A DNA stretch of 64,000 nt from Microvirga guangxiensis (GTDB taxonomy: Bacteria; Pseudomonadota; Alphaproteobacteria; Rhizobiales; Beijerinckiaceae): assembly GCF_900102135.1 (NCBI RefSeq), contig NZ_FMVJ01000003.1:310001-374000 (forward strand), written 5' to 3'. Shown piece by piece: positions 28,426-40,095 of this stretch. The stretch's first letter is position 1. Every line of letters begins with the position of its first letter. The position numbers were made by a program, and so were the translations under genes. The notes beneath the pieces are model-generated. The model saw only the letters and a program-made list of their open reading frames with translations, was not told where the DNA came from and did no database searches.

Positions 28426-29205
28426 TCATGTCTCTGTAACAACTCTCGCGAAGGCCAGAATGTCCACGCAGGCCGCGCCGCCCCGCAAAAGCGCCCTTGA
28501 GGCGGCATTGGCGGTGGAGCCGGTGGTGAGCACGTCGTCGATGAGCAGCACCCGCTTGCCCTTCAGCCGGACCTTGGCGTCAGGCGGCACGCGGAAGGCG
28601 CCCTGGAGGTTCTCCTGCCGTTGCGCTTTGGAGAGGCCAACCTGCCGGCGCGTTCGCTTGATGCGGTGGAGGAGCGACGGATCGCAGGGCACCCGGCTCT
28701 CCTGAGAGACGACCTGAGCCAGGGCCATGGCCTGGTTGAAGCGCCGCTGCCACAATCGCCAGCGATGAAGCGGAACCGGCACGATCACATCCGCGTCCGT
28801 CAGCAGTTCCGCACCTGCCCGGCTCATCATAGTCCCCAAGGCGCGGGCCAGCTCCAGCCTGTCATTGTATTTCAGCCGGTGCACCAGCAGGCTCGCAGTA
28901 CCGTCATATTCCGCCGCCGCCCGGGCCCGCTCGAAAACCGGCGGGTCGGCGATGGCCGCGGGCGAAAGCAGGGGCTGGCCGAGATCGACCTGGAACGGCG
29001 TGCCGAGCCGCTCGCAGAACGGGCGCTCGATGAAGCGGATGCCTGACCAGCACGCGGCGCACAGGCCATGAGGCTCGCCGGTCGCGCCCTGACAGGCGAT
29101 GCAGCTGGGTGGATAGATCAGGCCGAGCGCGGCCTTTGCCAACCGTGAGCCGAAGGACAGCGCAATCTTGGAGGAAAGGTGGCTCGGTTGGGTTTCCAGG
29201 GACAT
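28426..29205 (-). CDS. ComF family phosphoribosyltransferase-like protein
   Basis: 259 residues. The N-terminal part has a double zinc-ribbon-like cysteine set (YPPSCIACQGATGE, LCAACWSG, RPFCERLG). A phosphoribosyltransferase fold follows, with IVPVPLHRWRLWQRRFNQA and the PRPP loop VLLIDDVLTTGSTANA near residue 220. ComF proteins are needed for DNA uptake in naturally competent bacteria and also occur in non-competent species with unknown duty. It heads the comF-grxC operon on the minus strand. Confidence 0.9.
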   Translation of the reverse strand: MSLETQPSHLSSKIALSFGSRLAKAALGLIYPPSCIACQGATGEPHGLCAACWSGIRFIERPFCERLGTPFQVDLGQPLLSPAAIADPPVFERARAAAEYDGTASLLVHRLKYNDRLELARALGTMMSRAGAELLTDADVIVPVPLHRWRLWQRRFNQAMALAQVVSQESRVPCDPSLLHRIKRTRRQVGLSKAQRQENLQGAFRVPPDAKVRLKGKRVLLIDDVLTTGSTANAASRALLRGGAACVDILAFARVVTET

Positions 29206-29315
29206 GGCTCAAGCGTAGCCGATCGGAAGTTGAAGAGCGAGATACTATTCCCTTCCGCTTGAGGGGAGGGGCAGGGGTGGGGTGGTCTGACTGGGTGAGA
29301 GGGTGAACCAGTGAT

Positions 29316-29417
29316 GTCATCCCCGGCGAGCGTCAGCGAGGGAAGGGGATCCATAGCGCAGTGCGTGTGGGTGGCTTCCCTTCCCCTCCCCTCCGCTGCG
29401 CTCCGGCCGGGAATGAC
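29316..29417. repeat. ~102-bp intergenic repeat with GTCAT/ATGAC inverted ends
   Basis: The ends GTCATCCCCGGC (29316-29327) and GCCGGGAATGAC (29406-29417) are inverted repeats with 11 of 12 bases matching. The inside is G/C-rich and self-complementary in part (GAGGGAAGGGGATCC with CCCTTCCCCTCC). The same end sequence flanks a 104-bp element at 46856-46959. It lies in the 360-base gap 29206-29566 between comF and the methyltransferase gene; no gene was seen there. It looks like a REP/MITE-type dispersed element. Confidence 0.6.
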
Positions 29418-29566
29418 ACTGTCGGCTGTCGTGCGTTCTGGCTGAAAAACGCGCAGCGCTCTGACTGCCCGACCCTTACCTCTGCCCGTAAGAGAGATGG
29501 AAGAATACCTCAGTGCGCACAAAACCTCTTTGCGCTTTTCCCATTCCACGCCATATCCAGCGCCTT

Positions 29567-30451
29567 ATGAGCACACCTCTGGTTTTCGACCGCTCCCTTG
29601 TCCGCCTGCGCCTCGCCCGTGCGTTGAAGGCCGGCTATGCGGATTTTCTCCTGGCTCGTGCTGTCGAGGATCTGCAGGAGCGGCTCTCGACGGTGCTGCG
29701 CACCTTCTCCCTCGCCCTCGATGTAGGAACGCCGACGCCTTTGGCAGCCGACGTGCTGCTGCGGAGCGGCTTAGCGGAGGGCATGGTGCGCCTCTCGCCC
29801 ACGCCCGAGCCGGGCAGCGTGCTCGGCGATGAGGAGCGGCTTCCCTTCTCCGGCGCGAAGTTCGATCTCGCCGTGTCCCTTCTGGCGCTTCAGGGCGTCA
29901 ACGACCTGCCCGGCGCGCTCATTCAGATCCGCCGCGCGCTCAAGCCCGATGGCCTGTTCGTCGGAGCGCTGCTTGGCGGCTCGAGCCTGAACGAATTGCG
30001 CCAAGCCCTCACCCAGGCCGAGGCCGAGCTGGAGGGCGGGGTCAGCCCGCACGTGGCGCCCTTCGCGGATCTGCGCGACATCGGTGGCCTGCTGCAGCGC
30101 GCAGGCTTTGCCCTGCCGGTGACGGATTCCGACATCATCCGCGTGCGCTATGCCAATGCCTTCGCTCTCATGCGCGACCTGCGCGCCATGGGGCTGACCA
30201 ATGCGCTCAACGACCGCCGCCGCACACCTTTGAAACGCGGCACGCTGATCCGCGCGGCTGAAGTGTATGCCGAGCGATTTGCCGATCCGGACGGGCGCAT
30301 TCCCGCGACTTTTGAGATCGTGTGGCTCTCCGGCTGGACGCCCCACGAGAGCCAGCAGAAGCCCCTGGCGCCGGGCTCGGCCAAGATGCGGCTCGCCGAT
30401 GCCTTGGGCGTGAAGGAGGGAGAGACCCCTGCTCAACCGGAGAAAGAATGA
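29567..30451 (+). CDS. SAM-dependent methyltransferase-fold protein, BioC/NDUFAF5-like
   Basis: 294 residues from the ATG at 29567. N-terminal VFDRSLVRLRLARALKAGYADFLLARAVEDLQERL and the middle ALDVGTPTPLAADVL correspond to helix 1 and motif I of the BioC/NDUFAF5 group. LVGALLGGSSLNELRQALTQAEAELEGGVSPHVAPFADLRDIGGLLQRAGF is the diagnostic NDUFAF5-type block. The mitochondrial relative hydroxylates an arginine of a complex I subunit, so a role in complex I assembly is plausible but inferred. Motif I here lacks the usual glycine cluster (DVGTPTP), so ordinary methylation is uncertain. Confidence 0.75.
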   Translation: MSTPLVFDRSLVRLRLARALKAGYADFLLARAVEDLQERLSTVLRTFSLALDVGTPTPLAADVLLRSGLAEGMVRLSPTPEPGSVLGDEERLPFSGAKFDLAVSLLALQGVNDLPGALIQIRRALKPDGLFVGALLGGSSLNELRQALTQAEAELEGGVSPHVAPFADLRDIGGLLQRAGFALPVTDSDIIRVRYANAFALMRDLRAMGLTNALNDRRRTPLKRGTLIRAAEVYAERFADPDGRIPATFEIVWLSGWTPHESQQKPLAPGSAKMRLADALGVKEGETPAQPEKE

Positions 30452-30534
30452 TCTTTCGTAGCAATGGCCTTGGGCTGCAACCGGGAAGCCCTAGTTCCGT
30501 TCTCCAGAGATCAAGTGCTGGAGAGCCCCGTGTC

Positions 30535-30900
30535 ATGAAAGAACCCGGACCGGATCATCCGATCACGATCACGCAGAACCCGCACCGAATCCGGGTCATG
30601 CTCGGCGGCTTCATCATCGCCGAGACGACGCAGGCGCTGACTCTTCAGGAAGCCACGCTCCCGCCCGTTCAGTACATTCCGCGGCAGGATGTGCGAATGG
30701 ATCTCCTCGATTCCACCGATCATGTAAGCCACTGTCCCTACAAGGGCGACGCCTCGTATTTCACGGTCAGCGGCGGCGGCCTGGTGCGCGAGAACGCGGC
30801 CTGGAGCTATGAGCAGCCTTCGCCGTCGGTTGCAGCCATCAGGGAACATATCGCCTTCTATCCGGAGAAGGTCGACGACATCGAGGAGTTCCGCGACTGA
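30535..30900 (+). CDS. DUF427 domain-containing protein
   Basis: 121 residues. The DUF427 fold is recognisable: PDHPITITQNPHRIRVMLGG, LPPVQYIPRQDVRMDLLDSTDHVSHCPYKGDASYFTV, and the C-terminal AWSYEQPSPSVAAIREHIAFYPEKVDDIEE. The conserved TxHxxxCPYKGxAxY centre is present. The biochemical role is not established. It sits 83 bases after the methyltransferase gene and may be cotranscribed with it. Confidence 0.88.
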   Translation: MKEPGPDHPITITQNPHRIRVMLGGFIIAETTQALTLQEATLPPVQYIPRQDVRMDLLDSTDHVSHCPYKGDASYFTVSGGGLVRENAAWSYEQPSPSVAAIREHIAFYPEKVDDIEEFRD

Positions 30901-30981
30901 GGACGCTCGGGCGGCTGGGCTTTTAGTGGGGCTTGCTGAAGCAGCGCCTTGGCTCCACTCTTCGGCAAAACGGATCGCCCC

Positions 30982-32130
30982 ATGCAGCCCTTCACGTTCA
31001 ACACAGCTCCATCGCTTGTCTTCGGCTCAGGCAGCATCGCGCGGATCGGCGAGATCGCGGCGCGGCATCTCGGTCCGCGCATCGCGCTCGTGACCGATGC
31101 CGGTCTGGTGAGGGCAGGCCTCCTCGAGAAGGCGCTATACGCCCTGGAAGAAGCGGGCCTCGCCGTCGATGTGTTCGATGGCGTGGTCGCCGACCCGCCC
31201 GAGGCGATCGTGCAGGCCGCTGTTGCGAAGGCCAAGGCCTTCGACGCGCGGGCCGTGATCGGTTTCGGCGGTGGCTCGTCCATCGATGTGGCGAAGCTCG
31301 TGGCATTGCTCGCGCGGAGCGGCGAGGACCTGCCCGAGATCTATGGCGTCGGCGTTGCGAAAGGGCCGAGGCTTCCGCTGCTCGCCGTTCCGACCACCGC
31401 CGGCACCGGATCGGAGGTCACGCCGATTTCCATCGTGACCACCGGCGCGCATGAGAAGAAAGGCGTGGTGTCGCCGCTCATCATCCCCGACATCGCGCTG
31501 CTCGATCCCGATCTGACGCTGGGCCTTCCGCCGCATGTAACGGCCGCCACCGGCGTCGACGCGATGGTTCACGCCATCGAGGCCTATACGTCAATGAGCG
31601 CCAACAACAATCCGGTCTCGAAAGCGCTTGCGAAGGAGGCGCTGCACTTGCTCGGGCGCAACATCGAACGCGCTGTGCATCACGGCCAGGATGTCGAGGC
31701 GCGGGCCGCGATGCTGCTCGGATCCATGCTGGCGGGACAGGCCTTCGCCAACTCGCCTGTGGCGGCGGTGCATGCGCTCGCTTATCCAATCGGCGGCCAT
31801 TTCGGCGTGCCGCATGGCCTGTCCAACGCGCTCGTGCTGCCGCATGTGCTGCGCTTCAATGCCAGCGCCTGCGAGCGGGCTTATGCGGAGCTCGCGCCGC
31901 ATGCTTTTCCTGAGCTTGAAGGAGACGCCAGTGCGGACACGTTCGTCGAGGCGCTGGCTGCCATGTGCGGAAAAGTCGATCTCCCGCCGCGTCTGCGCGA
32001 TGTCGGCATTCCCCAGGATACGCTGCCGATGCTGGCGGAGGACGCAATGAAGCAGACGCGCCTGCTCGTGAACAACCCGCGTCCGCTGTTGCTGGCCGAC
32101 GCGCGCGCCATCTACGAAGCGGCCTGGTGA
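30982..32130 (+). CDS. Iron-containing alcohol dehydrogenase
   Basis: 382 residues, group III Fe-ADH. The NAD(P)-binding motif is VIGFGGGSSIDVAKL near residue 95, and the metal-ligand region is GVDAMVHAIEAYTS (Asp/His) and HALAYPIGGHFGVPHGLSNALVLPHVLRFN (two His). It oxidises or reduces a short-chain alcohol or hydroxyacid; the substrate cannot be assigned. The ATG at 30982 is used; a TTG at 30949 would extend it by 11 residues. The thioesterase gene starts 8 bases after the stop, suggesting one operon. Confidence 0.88.
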   Translation: MQPFTFNTAPSLVFGSGSIARIGEIAARHLGPRIALVTDAGLVRAGLLEKALYALEEAGLAVDVFDGVVADPPEAIVQAAVAKAKAFDARAVIGFGGGSSIDVAKLVALLARSGEDLPEIYGVGVAKGPRLPLLAVPTTAGTGSEVTPISIVTTGAHEKKGVVSPLIIPDIALLDPDLTLGLPPHVTAATGVDAMVHAIEAYTSMSANNNPVSKALAKEALHLLGRNIERAVHHGQDVEARAAMLLGSMLAGQAFANSPVAAVHALAYPIGGHFGVPHGLSNALVLPHVLRFNASACERAYAELAPHAFPELEGDASADTFVEALAAMCGKVDLPPRLRDVGIPQDTLPMLAEDAMKQTRLLVNNPRPLLLADARAIYEAAW

Positions 32131-32138
32131 GGCGTCTC

Positions 32139-32573
32139 ATGCCAGAGCGTCCCGCGCGGCTGTCCCGTTCCGCCTTCAAACTCTTTCGCCCCATCGCCAC
32201 GCGCTGGATGGACAACGATGCCTACGGGCACGTGAACAATGTGCATTACTATTCGTATTTCGACAGTGCCGTGAACGGCTGGCTCATCGAGCAGGGATTG
32301 CTCGACTTCGCCAGCGCTCCCGTGATCGGCCTTGTGGTCGAGACAGGCTGCACTTATTTCGAGAGCGTCTCTTTCCCTGAAAAGCTCGAAGCCGGTATCG
32401 CCGTGGCGCATCTCGGTCGCTCATCAGTGCGCTACGCGATCGGCATCTTCAGGGAGGGTGGGGAGCTTGCCGCGGCGCAGGGGCACTTCGTCCATGTCTA
32501 TGTGGATCGGGAAACCCAGCGCCCCGTCGACATCCCGCTGGCAACGCGCGAGGCGCTCAACCGGCTCGCTTGA
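32139..32573 (+). CDS. Acyl-CoA thioesterase, 4-hydroxybenzoyl-CoA thioesterase-like hot-dog fold
   Basis: 144 residues, single hot-dog domain. TRWMDNDAYGHVNNVHYYSYFDSAVNGWL holds the Asp/Asn/His catalytic block of the FadM/YbgC/4HBT group, followed by SYFESVSFPEKLEAGIAVAHLG and SSVRYAIGIF. It should hydrolyse an acyl-CoA thioester in the cytosol. GAGG lies 7 bases before the ATG at 32139; a GTG at 32127 overlapping the previous stop is an alternative start. Its last 17 bases overlap the convergent EamA gene. Confidence 0.88.
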   Translation: MPERPARLSRSAFKLFRPIATRWMDNDAYGHVNNVHYYSYFDSAVNGWLIEQGLLDFASAPVIGLVVETGCTYFESVSFPEKLEAGIAVAHLGRSSVRYAIGIFREGGELAAAQGHFVHVYVDRETQRPVDIPLATREALNRLA

Positions 32574-33474
32574 GCCTACCGGTAAAGGACACGAGCGCGA
32601 CGCCTGCGAGCACCACCGCGCCGCCGAGGAGTTCGCGCAGGCCCACGCTCTCGTTCAGGAACAGAACCGCGAGAAGAATGGTCCAGACCGGAGCGAGATA
32701 GCCCACCATCGAAGCGCGTGTCGGGCCTGTGCGGCGGATCAGGTGCATAAAGAGAAGGATTGGCAGAGCCGTCGACAAGGCGCCAAGGGCCAGAAGCGGC
32801 ACGATGCTCGAAGGAACGGCAGCGAAGGCCGCAGGTCCCGCCATCACGAGCGCAAGCGCGGTTGCGGCTGTGCCCGAGCCGATCTGCTGACCGAGCGCCA
32901 TGCGCGCGGGGTTCACGTTCTTGACGGTGCGGACATAGACATTCGCCGCCGCATAACTGCACGACACCAGCACCATGACGATGATTCCGGTGAGGCTGAT
33001 GCCGCTGTCGGGCAGGGCCGCCGGACCGATCAGGATGCCCATGCCTGCAAAGCCCACGAGAACGCCGAGGAACCGCTGCGGCGTGAGCCTCTCGTCCACG
33101 AACATCAGATGGGAGATGGCGGCGACGATGAGCGGAGAGGACGCCTGGATCATCGCAGCCGGCGCCGTGGCGAGCTGCGTCAGCGCATAGGCTACGAGCA
33201 CATTCGGCAGCCAGCCGTTGAAGGTGCCCAGGAAAGCCCAGACCGGCAGCTCATGACGCTGAGGCAGAATGCTCTTGCCCTGAAACAGGAACCACGCGGC
33301 AAGCGACGTTGCCCCGATCACGCCGCGCATGGAGGCGAGCACGAACGGGTTCAGGTTTCCGCTGAGCTTCACGAAAAAGAACGCGCTGCCCCATAACAGG
33401 GAGCAGATCAGCAGATTGGACAGGATGAAGGCTGGCGTCGGAGCGGAGCTCGCTCCCGCAGGCTGGGCGGACAT
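32557..33474 (-). CDS. EamA/DMT-superfamily transporter
   Basis: 305 residues, ten predicted helices in two EamA repeats (the first begins ILSNLLICSLLWGSAFFFVKLSGNLNPF; the second begins VSCSYAAANVYVRTVKNVNP). An inner-membrane exporter of unknown substrate. Its mutT neighbour lies 4 bases upstream of its start codon on the same strand (mutT starts at 33904 and ends at 33479), so mutT and this gene are probably cotranscribed. Confidence 0.87.
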   Translation of the reverse strand: MSAQPAGASSAPTPAFILSNLLICSLLWGSAFFFVKLSGNLNPFVLASMRGVIGATSLAAWFLFQGKSILPQRHELPVWAFLGTFNGWLPNVLVAYALTQLATAPAAMIQASSPLIVAAISHLMFVDERLTPQRFLGVLVGFAGMGILIGPAALPDSGISLTGIIVMVLVSCSYAAANVYVRTVKNVNPARMALGQQIGSGTAATALALVMAGPAAFAAVPSSIVPLLALGALSTALPILLFMHLIRRTGPTRASMVGYLAPVWTILLAVLFLNESVGLRELLGGAVVLAGVALVSFTGRLKRAG

Positions 33475-33478
33475 GATC

Positions 33479-33904
33479 TCAAGAGCCGAGAAGATCGAGA
33501 AGGAACGGGATCAGCGGCTCGTCCGCCGGCGGCATCGGATAGCTGCGCAGCTCCTGCGGCTTCACCCATTTCAGGGCCTGACCCTCCATGGGCTGCACGA
33601 AGCCTTCCCACCGGCGGCAGATGTAGAGCGGCATCAGCAGGTGGAAGCTCTCGTATCCATGGCTCGCGAAGGTCAGCGGTGCGAGGCAGGGCTCCTTCAC
33701 GGTGATGCCGAGCTCCTCGCGCAGCTCGCGGATCAGCGTTTCCTCGGGCCGCTCACCGGGCTCGACCTTGCCGCCCGGAAACTCCCACAGCCCCGCCAGC
33801 TGCTTTCCCTCCGGCCGCTGCGCCAGAAGAATGCGGTTGTCCGCGTCGACCAGAGCGACGGCAACGACGAGGGTGAGCTTGAGAGGCAAGGTGTTCGTGG
33901 TCAT
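33479..33904 (-). CDS. mutT: MutT-type (d)NTP pyrophosphohydrolase
   Basis: 141 residues, single Nudix domain. The Nudix box runs GGKVEPGERPEETLIRELREELGI (conserved G, E, REL and EE residues; residues about 44-67). ALVDADNRILLAQRPEGKQLAGLWEFPGG is the MutT-like approach. It removes 8-oxo-dGTP from the nucleotide pool, preventing A:T to C:G transversion. The argJ-mutT neighbourhood next to secA is recurrent in Alphaproteobacteria, though here a small exported-protein gene lies between mutT and argJ. Confidence 0.9.
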   Translation of the reverse strand: MTTNTLPLKLTLVVAVALVDADNRILLAQRPEGKQLAGLWEFPGGKVEPGERPEETLIRELREELGITVKEPCLAPLTFASHGYESFHLLMPLYICRRWEGFVQPMEGQALKWVKPQELRSYPMPPADEPLIPFLLDLLGS

Positions 33905-34015
33905 GTCGGATCGTCACTCATCAGATTCCATGGCGAATGACAATCGTCCGAATAGCCATGGGAATTATTATTATGTTATAAAGTTCGTCATTGCCTCTTC
34001 TGAAAGAAGTATCTC

Positions 34016-34393
34016 ATGACGTCCAACATAAAGACTTTCGCCTTTGCCAGCTTCATCGCTCTCACCGGCATGGCAAGCCAAGCCGATGCCTCATGCTCAG
34101 GCGCGCCCGTTCCAATCCCCGGTTACTCGGCAGACATCGAAGGCCCGCTCACGGTGAAAGCCGGAACCGGGTGCGCCTTCGGCCTCAACGGCATCGAGGG
34201 GGCGATCTCCGAGGTCAAGATCACGCAGATGCCGAGGGTCGGCAAAGCCGGGGTTCAGAACATGAGCGCCTATTACATCGCCAAGCCCGGCTACAAGGGT
34301 TCCGATGAGTTCACCTATGTGTTCATCGGAACGGACGCGCATGGCGGTCCGATGCGCATTTCGGTCAAGCGGCAGGTGACCGTCGTTCCCTGA
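34016..34393 (+). CDS. Small exported protein with a PGY-x-G-x-D-x-F domain
   Basis: 125 residues. Signal peptide of ~26 residues (TFAFASFIALTGMASQADAS), then a single domain with VKITQMPRVGKAGVQN and the ending SAYYIAKPGYKGSDEFTYVFIG. It shares the PGY-x-G-x-D-x-F motif, and the strands leading to it, with the lipoprotein at 27604-28005; the two are probably distant paralogs of a beta-sandwich (Ig- or cadherin-like) domain. Upstream sequence is AT-rich. Its 3' end lies 9 bases from argJ on the opposite strand. Function unknown. Confidence 0.7.
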   Translation: MTSNIKTFAFASFIALTGMASQADASCSGAPVPIPGYSADIEGPLTVKAGTGCAFGLNGIEGAISEVKITQMPRVGKAGVQNMSAYYIAKPGYKGSDEFTYVFIGTDAHGGPMRISVKRQVTVVP

Positions 34394-34402
34394 TCGGGCC
34401 GA

Positions 34403-35644
34403 TCAGCTACGGTAATCGCCGTTGATTTCCACGTAAGCCTTGGTGAGGTCGCAGGTCCATGCGGTGGCCTCGCTGCGGCCCAGGCCGAGATCGACGCGGA
34501 TCGTGATCTCATCGCCTTTCATGTAGGCGGAGGTCTTCGCCTCGCTGTATTCCGGATCGCGCGCGCCTTTTACCGCCACGCGGATGTCGCCGAACCAGAT
34601 GGCGAGCTTGTCGCGCTCGGCAGGCTCGCCCGCCTTGCCGACCGCCATGACCACGCGGCCCCAGTTGGCGTCCTCGCCGGCCACCGCCGTTTTGACGAGC
34701 GGGGAATTGGCAATCGCCATGGCGATGCGCTTGGCGGAGGTGGCGCCGGTTGCGCCCGTCACCTTCACGGTCACGAACTTGCGCGCGCCTTCGCCGTCGC
34801 GGGCGACCTGCTGAGCGAGATCGCAGAGCAGGCTCTCGAGAGCTGCGCGGAATTCCTTCAGGCGGCGGTCGCTCGGCAGGGAGATCGCGGGTGCGCCGCG
34901 GGCCGCGGCAGCGCCGGTGGCGAAGAACATCAGCGTGTCGGATGTGGAGGTGTCGCTGTCCACCGTCACGCAGTTGAAGCTCTTGTCGGCGCCTTTCTTC
35001 AGGAGCGCCTGCAGCACGGGTGCCGCAATCGGCGCATCGGTAAAGATGAAGGAGAGCATGGTCGCCATGTCGGGCGCGATCATGCCCGCGCCTTTGGCCA
35101 TGCCGTTGATGGTCACCTCGACGCCGCCGATGGTGGCCGTGCGGGTCGCCACCTTCGGGAAGGTGTCGGTGGTCATGATGGCTTTCGCCGCATCGAGCCA
35201 AGCGGAGGGCTTCGCCTTCTTCTCGCAAGCCTCCAGCACGCCCTGGAACTTCGTCGCGTCGAGCGGCTCGCCGATCACGCCGGTGGAGGCGATGAAAACC
35301 TGCGAAGCGCGGCAGCCTGCGGCTTCCGCTGCGATCTCGGCGGTGAGCTTCACGGCTTCCGCGCCCTTCTTGCCGGTGAAGGCATTGGCATTGCCGGAAT
35401 TCACCACGAGCGCGCGGGCGGTGCCTTTGGCAAGGTTCTTGCGGCACCAATCGACGGGAGCCGAGGGGCATTTGGAGCGCGTAAACACGCCTGCCACCGT
35501 CGTCTCCTTCGGGAGCGTCACGTAGAGAACGTCGGTCCGGTTCTTGTATCGGATGCCGGCCTCCGCAGTCGCGAGCCGCACGCCTTCGATGGCGGGCAGG
35601 GTCGGGAACGTCTTGGGTGCGAGGGGAGACACGGTCTTGGACAT
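34403..35644 (-). CDS. argJ: Glutamate N-acetyltransferase / amino-acid N-acetyltransferase ArgJ
   Basis: 413 residues, full-length. ArgJ cleaves itself before a catalytic threonine; the site [13 protein letters not shown] is at about residue 190. [14 protein letters not shown] (near 115), [21 protein letters not shown] [19 protein letters not shown] (near 240) and the closing [24 protein letters not shown] are family signatures. It transfers the acetyl group from acetylornithine to glutamate in the cyclic arginine pathway. The neighbours PPIase and secA follow the usual alphaproteobacterial order. Confidence 0.96.
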   Translation of the reverse strand: MSKTVSPLAPKTFPTLPAIEGVRLATAEAGIRYKNRTDVLYVTLPKETTVAGVFTRSKCPSAPVDWCRKNLAKGTARALVVNSGNANAFTGKKGAEAVKLTAEIAAEAAGCRASQVFIASTGVIGEPLDATKFQGVLEACEKKAKPSAWLDAAKAIMTTDTFPKVATRTATIGGVEVTINGMAKGAGMIAPDMATMLSFIFTDAPIAAPVLQALLKKGADKSFNCVTVDSDTSTSDTLMFFATGAAAARGAPAISLPSDRRLKEFRAALESLLCDLAQQVARDGEGARKFVTVKVTGATGATSAKRIAMAIANSPLVKTAVAGEDANWGRVVMAVGKAGEPAERDKLAIWFGDIRVAVKGARDPEYSEAKTSAYMKGDEITIRVDLGLGRSEATAWTCDLTKAYVEINGDYRS

Positions 35645-35745
35645 GCGATGGGTCTCGGAATGGGGCGGATGGAATACCGTTAGGAAACGCGACCTGTGGT
35701 TTTTTAAGGCTTTTTGTCAAGTCAAAGCTGCACGGCCGAGGATCA

Positions 35746-35770
35746 GGAACGCCGGTGATGTGTCTTCGTT
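35746..35770 (+). promoter_or_regulatory. EcfG (general stress sigma factor) promoter, perfect match
   Basis: GGAAC (35746-35750), a 16-base spacer and CGTT (35767-35770) match the EcfG consensus exactly, 30 bases before the start of the small gene at 35800. Confidence 0.75.
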
Positions 35771-35799
35771 GACCCAATCTGAAAACAACGGAGGCCTTC

Positions 35800-36012
35800 A
35801 TGACCGGCAAGCACCCCAAGACCCAGCCCCAGGAACGACCGCGCAGCGACCTCGATGTGGATCCGGGCATCGGACGCTCCAAGGGTTCCAACATGAGCGG
35901 CGAAGACCCGCGCGACCTCGACGGTGGGTCGACCTTCCAGGGCGACGTGGAGAACCAGACGAACCGCGAGGGCGGCGTCGATCCCAACCGCATGGGCCGG
36001 ACGAACAAGTGA
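35800..36012 (+). CDS. Small disordered protein under an EcfG promoter (70 aa)
   Basis: 70 residues, no cysteine or hydrophobic segment, rich in Gly, Asp, Asn, Arg and Pro (TGKHPKTQPQERPRSDLDVD, SGEDPRDLDGGSTFQGD, NREGGVDPNRMGRTNK). It is probably disordered. GGAGG lies 5 bases before the ATG, and a perfect EcfG promoter lies immediately upstream. It resembles the other small general-stress proteins here in composition, not clearly in sequence. The convergent PPIase gene and a shared bidirectional terminator follow. Confidence 0.75.
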   Translation: MTGKHPKTQPQERPRSDLDVDPGIGRSKGSNMSGEDPRDLDGGSTFQGDVENQTNREGGVDPNRMGRTNK

Positions 36013-36046
36013 CCTCGGTTCTCGAAACCGAGACCATCCCAGACGC

Positions 36047-36075
36047 AAAAAGGGCGGCCTTGAAGGCCGCCCTTT
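36047..36075. terminator. Bidirectional terminator between the small stress gene and the PPIase gene
   Basis: AAAGGGCGGCCT (36049-36060) pairs with AGGCCGCCCTTT (36064-36075) over a 3-base loop. A run of As on its left serves as a T run for the minus-strand PPIase. Confidence 0.85.
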
Positions 36076-36094
36076 GAATCCAATGCCGTGATCT

Positions 36095-37006
36095 TTACGG
36101 CTGCTTCTGTTCGACCAGGTTGCCCTTGTCGTCGAGTTTCTCGATCTTGGCATCCTTGCGCAGGCTCATGATGAGGTCCTGCTGAGCCTTGCGGCCGAGA
36201 TACGCCTCGACCTGATCCTTGGTCTCCTCGAAGCTCGGCGCGGGCTTGGCGCGCTTTTCCTCGAGCTTGATCACGTGCCAGCCGAACTGGCTCTTCACGG
36301 GATCGGAGATCTGGCCGGGCTCGAGCTTGAAGGCGGCCTCGGCGAAGGGCTCGACCATGCGGTCCTTGGTGAAGAAGCCGAGATCGCCGCCATCGGTCTT
36401 GGAACCCGGATCCTTGGAGACTTCACCGGCAACCTTGGCGAAGTCCTCGCCGCCCTTCACGCGGGTCGCGACCTTCTTGGCCTCGTCCTCGTTCTCCACG
36501 AGGATGTGGCGTGCGCGCACCTCCTGCTCGGCAGGGATGTTCTTCACGGTTTCATCGTAGAGCTTGCGGGCGGCCTCGGGCGTCACGGCCTTCTTGGCCG
36601 TTTCCTCGAGATAGGCGTCCAGCAGGGTCTTGTCCCGGTTATAGGCGAGCTTGCGGGCGAAGTCCGCGCCGCTGCCGATCTTGGCATCTTCGGCGGCCTT
36701 GGCGCCGAGCTTCAGGTCGATGAGATAGCCGGTCAGCATCTCGCGCTTCTGCTCGTCGGGAACATTCGGCATCTGCAGGGCCGGATCCTCGGCCGCGACC
36801 GCCAGATCCCCTTCCGTAATCTCCACGCCGTTCACCCGGGCGACCACCTTGGCGGGGTCGACGGCGGGCACGGCCGCCGGGGAGGTGGCAGGGGCCGAGG
36901 CGGGGGGCGTCTGGGCCAGAGAGGTCTGGAGATAGGCGGCGCCTGCCATGAGGGGCAGGGCGGTGCCGAGGGCGAGAAGGCTTTTACGAACCGTAAGTGG
37001 CAGCAT
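36095..37006 (-). CDS. Periplasmic peptidyl-prolyl cis-trans isomerase (parvulin type, PrsA/SurA-like)
   Basis: 303 residues. Signal peptide MLPLTVRKSLLALGTALPLMAGAAYLQTSLAQ, a Pro/Ala linker, an N-terminal chaperone helix region (AKVVARVNGVEITEGDLAVAAEDP), then one parvulin domain at about residues 160-255 (VRARHILVENEDEAKKV, SKDPGSKTDGGDLGFFTKDRMVEPFAEAAFKL, GWHVIKLEEKR). It assists folding of exported proteins. ATG at 37006, with AGAGGA upstream, keeps the signal peptide. It diverges from secA, so an export-related pair shares the control region. Confidence 0.9.
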   Translation of the reverse strand: MLPLTVRKSLLALGTALPLMAGAAYLQTSLAQTPPASAPATSPAAVPAVDPAKVVARVNGVEITEGDLAVAAEDPALQMPNVPDEQKREMLTGYLIDLKLGAKAAEDAKIGSGADFARKLAYNRDKTLLDAYLEETAKKAVTPEAARKLYDETVKNIPAEQEVRARHILVENEDEAKKVATRVKGGEDFAKVAGEVSKDPGSKTDGGDLGFFTKDRMVEPFAEAAFKLEPGQISDPVKSQFGWHVIKLEEKRAKPAPSFEETKDQVEAYLGRKAQQDLIMSLRKDAKIEKLDDKGNLVEQKQP

Positions 37007-37260
37007 GAATGATCCTCTGGTGGGCTGATCGAGCCCACGGACAGCACCGATGAGATGGCCCAACGTGTTTACGTTTGCAAGCGATGGCATATTTATGCCA
37101 CAGCATCTCGCACGGCGCGGCCCTATTTGGGGTCGGCTGAGGAACGTTAAGGCTGCGCCATTCAGGCACGGCCTTTAAGATGCGTTTCTACATGATTAGG
37201 TCTATAAGGCGGCTCCAAAGCCCCTTATCTCCGGATTTATGGAATTTTCGAAGGCTCTCG

Positions 37261-40074
<2,814 letters not shown>

Positions 40075-40095
40075 GGCGAGAGCTAAGGCAGTTTT

